Shown here: positions 28,090-37,123 of the stretch, piece after piece
Position numbering within the stretch: the first letter of the stretch is position 1
How the letters are laid out: each line of letters begins with the position of its first letter
Assembly (NCBI RefSeq): GCF_015354575.1
Contig: NZ_JACAFQ010000011.1
Coordinates: 102,739 to 166,738, forward strand
Length of the DNA stretch: 64,000 nt
Origin: Pseudomonas sp. UFMG81
GTDB lineage: Bacteria; Pseudomonadota; Gammaproteobacteria; Pseudomonadales; Pseudomonadaceae
Reading direction: 5' to 3'
Program-made: the position numbers and the translations under genes
The notes under the pieces: generated by a model
Told to the model about the DNA's origin: nothing
The model's database searches: none
The model's input: only the letters and a program-made list of their open reading frames with translations

Positions 28090-29569
28090 TCGCAGCGCAC
28101 AGCGCTACACCCTGTTCGGTGTGGCGATCATCGCCGCGGTGGTAGGCACCGCCCTGCTGCTGGCGCGCCCGGCGCAGTCCGACAACGCACCCGCCAGCGC
28201 CGCGCGCCCCGCCAACGCGCTGCAGTCGCTGGCCGAGCTGGACGGCAAAGCCCCCAGCCGGCGCCAGCTGAACATCCAGGACTGGACCACCAAGGAAGGC
28301 ACCCGCGTGCTGTTCGTCGAAGCCCACGAGCTGCCGATGTTCGACCTGCGCCTGACCTTCGCCGCTGGCAGCAGCCAGGACGGCGCGACACCAGGCCTGG
28401 CGACGCTGACCAATGCCATGCTCAACGAGGGGGTGGCCGGCAAGGACGTCACTGCCATCGCCGAGGGCTTCGAGGGCCTGGGTGCCGACTTCGGCAACGG
28501 CTCCTACCGCGACATGGCCGTGGCCTCGCTGCGCAGCCTCAGTGCAGCCGACAAGCGCGAACCAGCACTCAAGCTGTTCACCGAGGTGGTCGGCCAGCCG
28601 ACCTTCCCCGAGGACGCCCTCAAGCGCATCAAGAACCAGCTGCTGGCCGGTTTCGAGTACGAAAAGCAGAACCCCGGCAAGCTCGCCGGCAAAACGCTGT
28701 TCGCCAACCTCTACGGCCAGCATCCCTACGGCCACCCCAGCGACGGCACCGCCCAGACCATCCCCGGTATAACCCTGGAACAGCTGCGCGCATTCCATGG
28801 CAAAGCCTACGCCGCCGGCAACGCGGTGATCGCCCTGGTCGGCGACCTCAGCCGCAGCGAAGCCGAAGCCATCGCCGCCCAGGTGTCCGCCGGTCTGCCC
28901 AAAGGCCCGGCGCTGGCCAAGCCCGCGCAGCCGGTCGAACCCAAGCCGGGCGTCACCCACATCGACTTCCCGTCCAAGCAGACCCACCTGATGCTGGCCG
29001 AGCTAGGCATCGACCGTAACGACCCGGACTGGGCTGCCCTGTCGCTGGGCAACCAGATCCTCGGCGGCGGTGCGTTCGGCACCCGCCTGATGAGCGAAGT
29101 GCGCGAGAAGCGCGGCCTGACCTACGGCGTGTACTCGGTGTTCAGCCCGATGCAGGTGCGCGGCCCGTTCATGATCAACCTGCAAACCCGCGCCGAACTC
29201 AGCGAGGGCACGCTCAAGCTGGTCCAGGACATCCTCGCCGACTACCTCAAGAGCGGCCCCACGCAACAAGAACTGGACGACGCCAAGCGCGAACTGGCCG
29301 GCAGCTTCCCGCTGTCCAATGCCAGCAACGCCAGCATCGTCGGCCAACTGGGCGCGATCGGTTTCTACAACCTGCCGCTGAGCTGGCTGGAAGACTTCAT
29401 GCAGCAGTCCCAGGCGCTGACGGTCGAGCAGGTCAAGGCCGCCATGAACAAGCACCTGGCGGCAGACAAGCTGGTGATCGTCACCGTCGGCCCGAAGGTA
29501 GAGCAGAAGCCGCTGCCGGCCCCCACTGACAAACCCGCCGAGCAGCCGCTCGGCGTACCGGAGCACTAA
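28082..29569 (+). CDS. Exported M16 peptidase-like, non-catalytic subunit
   Basis: 495 residues. An N-terminal signal/anchor helix (YTLFGVAIIAAVVGTALLLA, about 9-28) precedes two M16 half-domains. The HxxEH motif is absent: where it is expected the sequence reads PGLATLTNAMLNEG. Conserved C-terminal M16 residues remain, e.g. RGLTYGVYSVF. Stop and start overlap with both neighbours (upstream gene 8 bases; rsmD ATG inside the TAATG). It is therefore cotranscribed with its catalytic partner and rsmD. Confidence 0.9.
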   Translation: MSDRSAQRYTLFGVAIIAAVVGTALLLARPAQSDNAPASAARPANALQSLAELDGKAPSRRQLNIQDWTTKEGTRVLFVEAHELPMFDLRLTFAAGSSQDGATPGLATLTNAMLNEGVAGKDVTAIAEGFEGLGADFGNGSYRDMAVASLRSLSAADKREPALKLFTEVVGQPTFPEDALKRIKNQLLAGFEYEKQNPGKLAGKTLFANLYGQHPYGHPSDGTAQTIPGITLEQLRAFHGKAYAAGNAVIALVGDLSRSEAEAIAAQVSAGLPKGPALAKPAQPVEPKPGVTHIDFPSKQTHLMLAELGIDRNDPDWAALSLGNQILGGGAFGTRLMSEVREKRGLTYGVYSVFSPMQVRGPFMINLQTRAELSEGTLKLVQDILADYLKSGPTQQELDDAKRELAGSFPLSNASNASIVGQLGAIGFYNLPLSWLEDFMQQSQALTVEQVKAAMNKHLAADKLVIVTVGPKVEQKPLPAPTDKPAEQPLGVPEH

Positions 29570-30162
29570 TGGCAAGACCCAACACACCAGGCGCCAGCAA
29601 AGGCCCAGGCCAGCTGCGCATCATTGCCGGCGAGTGGCGCAGCCGCCGCCTGGCGGTGCCCGAAGGCGACGGCCTGCGCCCGACCCCCGACCGCGTGCGC
29701 GAAACCCTGTTCAACTGGCTGGCGCCCTACATCGAGGGTGCCCATGTGCTCGATGCGTTCACCGGCAGCGGCGCGCTGGTGCTCGAAGCACTGTCGCGCG
29801 GCGCGGAAGACGCCGTGGCGCTTGACAGCAACCCGGCCGCCATCGCCAACCTCAAGGACAACCTCGAACTGCTGCGCTGCCCGCGCGGGCAAATCCTGCA
29901 AACCGACGCCCTGCGCTACCTGCAAGGTCCGGCCAAGAAACAGTTCGACCTGGTGTTCCTCGACCCACCGTTCCACCAGGACCTGCTGGCCAACACCTGC
30001 AACCTGCTGGAACAAGGCCAGTGGCTGCGCGAACAGGCATGGATCTACACCGAGAGCGAGGCCGCACCGTCGTCGCTGCCGATGCCGGGCAACTGGCGCC
30101 TGCACCGCGAGAAGAAGACCGGCCAGGTGCATTACGCGCTGTGGCAGCGCAGCGAGAATTAA
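29569..30162 (+). CDS. rsmD: 16S rRNA (guanine966-N2)-methyltransferase
   Basis: m2G966 methylation of 16S rRNA. 197 residues. The start has LRIIAGEWRSRRLAVPEGDGLRPTPDRVRETLFNWL, the family hallmark. Motif I is VLDAFTGSGALVLEAL, and the catalytic DPPF lies in LVFLDPPFHQDLL (about 131-143). Translation is coupled to the preceding M16 gene (TAATG). Its last 60-70 bases recur, diverged, at 32980-33045. Confidence 0.97.
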   Translation: MARPNTPGASKGPGQLRIIAGEWRSRRLAVPEGDGLRPTPDRVRETLFNWLAPYIEGAHVLDAFTGSGALVLEALSRGAEDAVALDSNPAAIANLKDNLELLRCPRGQILQTDALRYLQGPAKKQFDLVFLDPPFHQDLLANTCNLLEQGQWLREQAWIYTESEAAPSSLPMPGNWRLHREKKTGQVHYALWQRSEN

Positions 30163-30231
30163 GTAACGCCCCCTGCTGGCAGACTTGCCCGAAGCTGCTC
30201 CGCTCATCACTCGCGACGGAGCACTTCGAGC

Positions 30232-32958
30232 ATGGCCCCCCTCCCCCCGGCAGTCAGCCTTTCTTCGCTGATCCCTGCGGCACAGCCGCCGCTGCACCAT
30301 TTCGTTCTCGACAATGGCTTGAACGTCTACCTGAAAGAAGACCCACACAGCCCTCTGGCCTCTATCCGGTTCTGCTGTCACATCGGCGCTAGCCACGACC
30401 CCTTGGGGCACACCAACCTCGCCCACCTGCTCGAACATATGATGTTCGAGGGCAGCCACAAGCTCGCAGCCGGCCAGTTTTCGCGCGTCATCAGCCGGCT
30501 GGGTGGCGTGATCAATGCCGCGACTCAGGATGACGGCACCGTCTATGAAGTGACACTGCCAGCCGCGCGGCTGGAAGTGGCGCTGGAGATCCTCGGCGAC
30601 ACCATGGCCAACGCCAGCCTTACATCGGTGGGCTTCGACCGCGCCGTCAAGGCCGTCAACGACGAACGCCGGCTCAAGCTCGACAACAACCCCGAACAAC
30701 AGGCGTACGAACACCACAAGCGCCTGGCCCACGGCAGCAGCCCCTATGGCGCCCCCAGTTTCGGTGATGCCGTGGACCTTCACTACCTCAAGCCCGACAC
30801 TGTGCGAACCTGGTACCGCACTTGGTACCACCCCAACAACGCCACGCTGGTGGTGGTCGGCAACGTCGATCGGAGCCGTTTGCAGGGTTGGGTCGAGCGC
30901 CACTTCGGCCCTTGGAATACAGCGGTGTTGCCCGCATCGCCCGTTCCGGTTCAGCCAGCGCCCTACCAGTACCGTCAGCAGGTCATAACGCTGCCAGAGC
31001 TGCGCGATGGCCTGTACATATCCTTCAATGTACCGAGCCTGGCGACCGCTGATTCGCTTACCACGGCGGCCGCTTTGCTAGTGCTGCCAGAACTGCTGGC
31101 CAATGGCGCCGATTCCACCCTGTACGCCAGCCTGGTCCGCGATCAGCAAGTGCTCACCGGCATCGAGGCCTTCTATGACCAGATGACCCGCGGCGACACA
31201 TTGCTGACCCTGTATGCCTACAGCAACGCCGATAAGGGCACCGCGCAACAGGCCGTCGAGCATGTACGCCAGGCCATCGAAACAATCCGACAAGCCCCGC
31301 CCGCCGCCAAGAGGCTCGAGGCGATCAAGTTCCGGCTGCTCACCGCGCATCTCATCGCCAAGGACACACCGCAAAGCCAGGCCGAAAACATCGCGTCGTA
31401 TGCCCTCAGCGGGCTCAAGCCCGAGGTGCATGACCAGGTAATGCAGGCACTGATCCCACTCACGCCGGAAGATATCCAGCTGGCTGCACAGCGGTTTCTG
31501 ACCGATGACCGCCTGGCGGTCACTCACTTGCTGCCACCACGGGAAACGGTCCCAGGCGAGCGCGAACAACCGCCGCTGACCTGCGCCGATCTAGGCAGCA
31601 GTAGCCTGGCAGTAGCGGATTTTTCCGCACTGGAGTCGGCTACAGACGTCGACACCCGCCAGCTGCCGCCCCCGAACCAGTCAGTGCAGACCTGGAACAC
31701 CGCCAACGGCAGCCGCGTGGCCTTCGTCGCCAGGCAAGGCTCTGCGTTGTTCAACCTGCGCCTGCGCTTCAACGCCGGAGCCTGCCAGGACGGCGACACC
31801 CCGGGGCTGGCGGCGCTCACCCTGTATACCCTCGATCAAGGCATCGAAGCCCTGGACGCCCAACAGTTCGCCGAGCGGCTCAGCAGCCTTGGTGCAAGCG
31901 TGCAACTGGACATCAGCCACGACCATGCGCGAATTGACCTGAGCGCTCACTGCGCACAGACGCTGCGCGAAGCGTCACTGGTACTGTTCACGGCGATGGT
32001 TGCCCGCCCGGCCCTGGAAGCCGGCGCCTACTCCAGCATCCAGACGCGTTTGCTCCGATACCTGCAACGACGCGAAAGCAGCCCTGGGCAGCGCATCGAC
32101 GTGGAAATGCTCGGCCGCCTGTTCCCACAACATGCCTATGGCCACGACTACTCAGGCACGAGCATCAGCGTGGCCGATATCGACGTAGAGGGCGTCAGGG
32201 CATTCCATCGGCGCGCCTACACGGCCGCAAACCTGGATATCACGTTGGTAGGGGATCTGACCCAGGCAGACGCCCGACACATGCTCGACAGGCTGACCCA
32301 GGCCCTGCCCGGCTCCCCCTCCCCACTCCCGCCGCCACCGCCCGCAACCCCGCTGGGCGAAGCCGTGGCCGTGCACATGGAACAGGACGGCAGCAATTGC
32401 GAGGTGATCCTGGCCCTGCCCCTGGACGTGGCGCGCTCGGATGCCGATTACACGGCCATGGTCGTGGCGCACGAAATTCTGGGCGCCGGCTTCGAGTCAC
32501 GCCTGATTGCCGAACTGCGTGAGCGACGCAACCTGACCTACGACATCAGCAGCCACCTGCGCACCTACAAGGCGGCCACCTTCCTGTACATCAAATGGGA
32601 TATCGACCCCGCCTACCTTGACGCCTCCCAGGCACTGGTGAAGCAAGTGATCCGGTGTTTCATCGATCACGGGCCGAGCCAGGACGAACTGGAGCTTGCC
32701 GTCAATCAATTGGTGGGCGCGTTACTGCGGGCATTTTCCGACAACGATGCATTGGCAGAAGAACTGGCCGACCTCGGGCCCGATGTGGCCCGCACAGACC
32801 ACCTGGCGGTCTACCTGCAACAACTGGCACAACTGACCCCAGCAGCCGTGCAGGCCGCAGCAAGGCGCTTACTGGCCATCGAGCACAGCGTGTCCATCAG
32901 TGTCGGCCCGAGCACCGAGCAGCAAGCCCTACCGCCCCTGCCCGCAAACGGCCAGTAG
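30232..32958 (+). CDS. Fused two-half M16 peptidase without signal peptide
   Basis: 908 residues in one chain, carrying both a catalytic M16 half (about 1-440) and an inactive half (about 470-908). Zinc motif HLLEH (H65, E68, H69) in LAHLLEHMMFEGSHKL; distal Glu in AVKAVNDERRLKLD. The second half opens VQTWNTANGSRVAFVARQG and lacks HxxEH, but keeps RRNLTYDISSHL near its end. No signal peptide or membrane helix, so it is predicted cytoplasmic, unlike the exported pair upstream. In-frame ATA codons at 30985 and 31018 are atypical for a P. putida-like genome. PqqF/PqqL-like peptide processing is possible but not shown; no precursor peptide was found nearby. Confidence 0.85.
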   Translation: MAPLPPAVSLSSLIPAAQPPLHHFVLDNGLNVYLKEDPHSPLASIRFCCHIGASHDPLGHTNLAHLLEHMMFEGSHKLAAGQFSRVISRLGGVINAATQDDGTVYEVTLPAARLEVALEILGDTMANASLTSVGFDRAVKAVNDERRLKLDNNPEQQAYEHHKRLAHGSSPYGAPSFGDAVDLHYLKPDTVRTWYRTWYHPNNATLVVVGNVDRSRLQGWVERHFGPWNTAVLPASPVPVQPAPYQYRQQVITLPELRDGLYISFNVPSLATADSLTTAAALLVLPELLANGADSTLYASLVRDQQVLTGIEAFYDQMTRGDTLLTLYAYSNADKGTAQQAVEHVRQAIETIRQAPPAAKRLEAIKFRLLTAHLIAKDTPQSQAENIASYALSGLKPEVHDQVMQALIPLTPEDIQLAAQRFLTDDRLAVTHLLPPRETVPGEREQPPLTCADLGSSSLAVADFSALESATDVDTRQLPPPNQSVQTWNTANGSRVAFVARQGSALFNLRLRFNAGACQDGDTPGLAALTLYTLDQGIEALDAQQFAERLSSLGASVQLDISHDHARIDLSAHCAQTLREASLVLFTAMVARPALEAGAYSSIQTRLLRYLQRRESSPGQRIDVEMLGRLFPQHAYGHDYSGTSISVADIDVEGVRAFHRRAYTAANLDITLVGDLTQADARHMLDRLTQALPGSPSPLPPPPPATPLGEAVAVHMEQDGSNCEVILALPLDVARSDADYTAMVVAHEILGAGFESRLIAELRERRNLTYDISSHLRTYKAATFLYIKWDIDPAYLDASQALVKQVIRCFIDHGPSQDELELAVNQLVGALLRAFSDNDALAEELADLGPDVARTDHLAVYLQQLAQLTPAAVQAAARRLLAIEHSVSISVGPSTEQQALPPLPANGQ

Positions 32959-32979
32959 CCCAGCGGCGCCCTCGACCTG

Positions 32980-33045
32980 ATACCAGGGAACGGGCGCCTG
33001 CACCGAGACAAGAAGTCCTATTGCACGCTGTGCCAGGACGGCTGC
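32980..33045 (+). pseudogene. Relic of the rsmD 3' end
   Basis: GCGCCTGCACCGAGACAAGAAG aligns with the rsmD end GCGCCTGCACCGCGAGAAGAAG. Over the first 37 aligned bases I count 31 identities. After a gap of about 10 bases, TATTGCACGCTGTGCCAG aligns with CATTACGCGCTGTGGCAG. The order and spacing match rsmD codons for NWRLHREKK...HYALWQ. This is a diverged, truncated copy lying after the fused M16 gene. Confidence 0.65.
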
Positions 33046-33056
33046 TGCACACGTAG

Positions 33057-33088
33057 TCCGCTGGCGGTATCTATGTATCGCCAGCGGA
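33057..33088. terminator. Perfect hairpin between the fused M16 gene and the second M16 pair
   Basis: TCCGCTGGCG and CGCCAGCGGA, 10-base perfect arms around a 12-base loop. No T run, so termination is only a possibility. Confidence 0.45.
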
Positions 33089-33145
33089 TCCCTTGAAGGC
33101 ACGAAACTGCTCCGGCACACCAAGCCTTCAGGAGCCCTTTCTGTC

Positions 33146-34450
33146 ATGACATCACCTTCCGGAGCGGATGCCCGCGCATCCGCCCTTCTGCAGCACTTCA
33201 CACTCGACAACGGCCTCAAGGTCTACCTGCGCGAAGACCACCGCGCACCGCTGGCCTGCGCGCAGTTGTGGTATCACGTGGGCGCCAGCGATGAGCCTGT
33301 CGGCCTGTCCGGCCTCTCGCACATGCTGGAGCACATGCTGTTCGAGGGCAGCAGCAAGCTCGCCGCCGGCCAGTACTCCCGCCTGATCAGCCGCCTGGGC
33401 GGCACTGCCAACGCCTTCACCGGGCCCGACGCGACCTTCTTCCTGGCGACCCTGCCGGTTTCCCGCCTGGAGATCGCCCTGGAGGCCATGGCCGACACCC
33501 TGTCGAGCGCCACGCTCGATGAAGCCCTGTTCACCCGTGAACTGGCGGTGGTCATGTCCGAGCGCCGCTTGCGAGTCGACAACCTGGCAATCGGCCTGGC
33601 TGCCGAGCGCCATACGGCGCTCGCCCATGGCGACAGCGGCTATTCCATTCCGCTGATCGGGCATCATGCAGACCTCGAGCGAATGACCACCAGTGCCTTG
33701 CGCCAGTGGCACCGGCAGTGGTACGGCCCGAACAATGCGAGCCTTGTGGTGGTCGCCGACATGACCCTGGAACGCTTGAAAGCCATGGTCGAGGAGCACT
33801 TCAGCGCCATCGAGAGCCAGCAGTTGCCGGAGCGCACCCGCCCCTTGGCGCCAGCCAAGCTTGCTCGCCGCGAGCAGACGCTGGTCGAGCCGGGCCTGCA
33901 AGACGGCCTGATGATGAGCTTCAACACACCCAGCCTGGCCACCGCGTCCGACCCTGCGCATGCCCATGCATTGCGCCTGGCCTGCCACCTGCTCACCGAA
34001 GGCAACAGTTCCCGCATCGTTCGCCAGCTGGTGAACGAGGAGCAGACCCTGCTCAGCACCTATTCCAAGTACGATCACCTCACCCGGGGTGACACCTTGT
34101 GGTCATGCTTCGCCTATGTTGCGCCAACGGTCACACCCCAGGCCGCAGGCGAACAGCTACTGCTGCAGATCGAACGGCTGCGCACCACGCCTGCCACGGA
34201 ACAGGAAATCAGCCGGGCCAAGACACGCTTGCTCGCTGGCCTGGTCTTCAAGCGCGACGATATCGAACTGCAGGCAACGACCATCGGCGAGGCGGCCGCC
34301 AGCACCCTGGACCCGCGCCTTCTGGACCAGGAACGCAACGACATCGAACGTATCACCCCTGAACAGATTCAACAGGCAGCCCAGAGCTGGCTGACGCCTG
34401 AACGCATGACCCTGACCTACCTGCAACGCAAGGAGCAAACCCATGAATGA
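33146..34450 (+). CDS. M16 zinc peptidase, catalytic, no signal peptide
   Basis: 434 residues. Zinc motif HMLEH (H59, E62, H63) in LSHMLEHMLFEGSSKL, distal Glu in LAVVMSERRLRVD, and WYGPNNASLVVVADM shared with the other M16 genes. The first 100 residues resemble the fused M16 protein closely (LAAGQYSRLISRLGG against LAAGQFSRVISRLGG), so the two are recent paralogues. No export signal: MTSPSGADARASALLQHFTLD begins directly with the domain. Ribosome site AGGAG 12 bases upstream. It overlaps the next gene by 8 bases, so a heterodimer is expected. Confidence 0.87.
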   Translation: MTSPSGADARASALLQHFTLDNGLKVYLREDHRAPLACAQLWYHVGASDEPVGLSGLSHMLEHMLFEGSSKLAAGQYSRLISRLGGTANAFTGPDATFFLATLPVSRLEIALEAMADTLSSATLDEALFTRELAVVMSERRLRVDNLAIGLAAERHTALAHGDSGYSIPLIGHHADLERMTTSALRQWHRQWYGPNNASLVVVADMTLERLKAMVEEHFSAIESQQLPERTRPLAPAKLARREQTLVEPGLQDGLMMSFNTPSLATASDPAHAHALRLACHLLTEGNSSRIVRQLVNEEQTLLSTYSKYDHLTRGDTLWSCFAYVAPTVTPQAAGEQLLLQIERLRTTPATEQEISRAKTRLLAGLVFKRDDIELQATTIGEAAASTLDPRLLDQERNDIERITPEQIQQAAQSWLTPERMTLTYLQRKEQTHE

Positions 34451-35822
34451 TGCCACCGCAAACGCGTCGAACCCCACCGAGGCTGGCATCATTCCTGAAC
34501 AGTTCAGCTCGACCCGCAACCTCGACCTGAACCACATCGAACAGGTGCGCAAGCACGTCCAGCATTGGAACACCCAGTCCGGAACCCCCGTCTGGTTCGT
34601 GCCAAGTCACGAGCTGGCGCTGGTCGACCTGGTGCTCGAGTTCAAGGCCGGGCGCGCGCTGGACGGCGATCAGCCTGGCTTGTCCGCCTTGACCCTGTAC
34701 ACGCTGGATGAAGGCCTCCAGACCATGGAGGCCGGCCAGTTCAATGAAAGCCTGGAGCGGCTCGGGGTCAGCTTCGACAAGCGCCTGAGCACCGACTATG
34801 TAACCCTGAGCCTGCGCACCCTGGCCAGCGAGGCAGTGCTTGAACCCGCAGTCGACCTGATCCTCGCCATGCTGGCTCAACCTGCGCTGAGCGACGCAAG
34901 CGTGGAAAAGATCAGGCAACAATTGCAGGCGTTACGCGCAAGAACAGACGCATCACCCGTCACCCGGGCGCGCAACGAAGCCTTCCGGCAACTGTTCAAG
35001 GGCCATCCCTATGCCAACGCGTTGACACCCACACAGGCCGGGCTGGACGCCGTCACGGCTGAAGAGGTCAGGGCATTCCATGCGCGCGCCTATTCGGCCA
35101 ACAACGTGCGCATTTCGATGGTTGGCGACCTGTCCCGTGCACAGGCCGACGCCATGGCCGAGCGGATCAGCCAGGCATTGGCACAAGCTTGGGCGGCGAT
35201 AGACCCACCACCACTGCCGGTGGCGGCGCCGGAAACCCTCCATGTGCAAGCGGCTGGCGTGAACGCTGCCATCATACTGGCGGTTCCCCAACCGATCCTG
35301 CGGCGCGAACCGCTGTACCCGGCCCTCATGCTTGCCAACCAGATTCTTGGTGTCGGCCTCGAATCGCGCCTGATGCAGGCACTGCGCCGTGAGCGTGGGT
35401 TGACCTACGATGTGAGATCCACGCTGATATCCCTGCAAGCGGGAGGCGTGCTTGCCCTCGAATGGCAGGTCGCTGCGCACTACAACGCAGCCTCGCAAGC
35501 GTTGGTGATCGATCTGCTCAAGCAGTTCATCGACCAGGGTCCCACCGATGCCGAGCTGGCCCTGGCCCGACAGCAATTGGCTGGCAAGCATCTGCGCGAA
35601 GTCGCGCGCAACCAATCGCTGAGCCAGCTGCTGGCGCAACTGGGCAGGCACGACCTGGAGGACGATCACCTGTCCACGTATGTCGACCGCTTGATCGGCG
35701 TCAGTGCCCAGGACGTACGCCTGGCCCTGCAACAGCTGGACCTGGATGCCGTTGTCGCGGTGAGTGTCGGCCCGACGAAGCCGCAGGAGCCTTTGCCCGA
35801 GCCGGCCCCCCTCGCCTCGTAG
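34443..35822 (+). CDS. M16 peptidase-like, non-catalytic partner, no signal peptide
   Basis: 459 residues. M16 fold without HxxEH: QPGLSALTLYTLDEG replaces the motif. The segment resembles the second half of the fused M16 protein (TPGLAALTLYTLDQG). The near-C-terminal RRERGLTYDVRSTL keeps the Arg/Tyr pair that orients substrate in the family. Cytoplasmic by sequence. ATA codons at 35274 and 35427 again depart from local usage. Most likely the inactive half of a two-chain enzyme with the preceding gene. Confidence 0.87.
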   Translation: MNDATANASNPTEAGIIPEQFSSTRNLDLNHIEQVRKHVQHWNTQSGTPVWFVPSHELALVDLVLEFKAGRALDGDQPGLSALTLYTLDEGLQTMEAGQFNESLERLGVSFDKRLSTDYVTLSLRTLASEAVLEPAVDLILAMLAQPALSDASVEKIRQQLQALRARTDASPVTRARNEAFRQLFKGHPYANALTPTQAGLDAVTAEEVRAFHARAYSANNVRISMVGDLSRAQADAMAERISQALAQAWAAIDPPPLPVAAPETLHVQAAGVNAAIILAVPQPILRREPLYPALMLANQILGVGLESRLMQALRRERGLTYDVRSTLISLQAGGVLALEWQVAAHYNAASQALVIDLLKQFIDQGPTDAELALARQQLAGKHLREVARNQSLSQLLAQLGRHDLEDDHLSTYVDRLIGVSAQDVRLALQQLDLDAVVAVSVGPTKPQEPLPEPAPLAS

Positions 35823-35882
35823 GGCACATACAGTGGCGGTGTTTCATGGCACTCTAGGCCTGCACACCAAGAGTCGCCCAGC

Positions 35883-36875
35883 ATGCCCAGCCCCACCGCC
35901 ACCTTCCGCCCGGCCACCGGCCTGTCCAACCCCCACCTGCAAACCTTGTGGGGGCCGCTGTGGCGCAAGCTCCCCAACTTGCAACGCCACCGCGAACGCC
36001 TGTGGCTGGCCGACGGCGACTTCCTCGACCTCGACTGGCACGGCCCACACCAGCCGGCAGCACCGCTGGTGCTGGTGCTGCACGGGCTGACCGGGTCATC
36101 CAGCTCCCCCTACGTCAAAGGCCTGCAGCAGGCCTTGCAGGCACGCGGCTGGGCCAGCGTCGCGGTGAACTGGCGCGGCTGTTCCGGCGAGCCCAACCTG
36201 CTGGCGCGCAGCTACCACTCCGGCGCCAGCGAAGACCTGGCCGAGATCATCCGCCACCTGCGCGCGCAACGGCCGCTGGCGCCGCTGTATGCGGTGGGCT
36301 ATTCACTGGGCGGCAATGTGCTGCTCAAGTACCTGGGGGAAAGCGGCACTGCCAGCCAACTGGAAGCAGCAGTGGCGGTCTCGGTGCCGTTTCGCCTGGA
36401 CCAGTGCGCCGACCGCATCGGCCTGGGGTTCTCCAAGCTCTACCAGGCGCATTTCATGCGCGAAATGCTGGCCTACGTGCAGGACAAGCAGCGGCATTTC
36501 CGCGCCCACGGCCAGCATGACCGGCTGGCCGAGATCGAGCGCCTGGGTTCACTGCGCAACCTGCGCACGTTCTGGGATTTCGACGGCAAGGTCACCGCGC
36601 CGCTCAACGGTTTCGACGGTGTCCACGACTACTACCGGCGCGCCTCCAGCCGCTACTACCTGGGTGAAAACCGCACGCCGACGCTGATCATTCACGCCAG
36701 TGACGACCCGTTCGTGTTCGACCACAGCCTGCCGAGTGCCAGCGAGCTGGCGCCGCAGACCCAGTTCGAGCTGCATGCCCGCGGCGGGCATGTGGGGTTT
36801 GTCGAGGGCAGCCTGCGCAACCCGGGGTATTACCTGGAGCGGCGGATTCCGCAGTGGCTGGTGGACGGCGGTTAG
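35883..36875 (+). CDS. YheT-family alpha/beta hydrolase
   Basis: 330 residues. The family opening FRPATGLSNPHLQTLW, oxyanion block LVLVLHGLTGSSSSPYVKGL, WRGCSGEPN and nucleophile elbow GYSLGGNVLLKYLGE are present. Asp lies in HASDDPFV and His in RGGHVGFVEG, completing the triad. Substrate unknown; relatives are annotated as hydrolases or putative esterases. Stands alone, with REP elements downstream. Confidence 0.9.
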   Translation: MPSPTATFRPATGLSNPHLQTLWGPLWRKLPNLQRHRERLWLADGDFLDLDWHGPHQPAAPLVLVLHGLTGSSSSPYVKGLQQALQARGWASVAVNWRGCSGEPNLLARSYHSGASEDLAEIIRHLRAQRPLAPLYAVGYSLGGNVLLKYLGESGTASQLEAAVAVSVPFRLDQCADRIGLGFSKLYQAHFMREMLAYVQDKQRHFRAHGQHDRLAEIERLGSLRNLRTFWDFDGKVTAPLNGFDGVHDYYRRASSRYYLGENRTPTLIIHASDDPFVFDHSLPSASELAPQTQFELHARGGHVGFVEGSLRNPGYYLERRIPQWLVDGG

Positions 36876-36888
36876 ACCCGCGACACGC

Positions 36889-37112
36889 TCATCGCCGGCA
36901 AGCCGGCTTGCACCCTGAAGCTTGCACGTCACCTGTAGGAGCGGCCTTGTGCCGCGAAAGGGCTGCGCAGCAGCCCCAGCAATTTATGCGGGAACGCAAA
37001 AACCTGGGGCCGGTCCGGCGCCCCGGCGAGGCCGCTCCTACAAAAAACTGAGCAAGACAGTTGCTCCCGCAGGGGCAGTGCACGCGGCCGATGGGAGCCG
37101 GCTTGCCTGCGG
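36889..37112. repeat. Cluster of REP elements
   Basis: ATCGCCGGCAAGCCGGCTTGC (36889-36909), GTAGGAGCGGCCTTGTGCCGC (about 36935) with its inverted partner GGCGAGGCCGCTCCTAC (about 37027-37043), and GGGAGCCGGCTTGCC (about 37094). Two REP families are mixed. Nothing coding. Confidence 0.85.
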
Positions 37113-37123
37113 TGAAGACGACT

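Noticed and set aside
30163..35882. RiPP precursor peptide beside the M16 genes
   Set aside because: Gaps of 69, 187 and 60 bases were read in all frames; no short ORF with a ribosome site and a precursor-like core was found.
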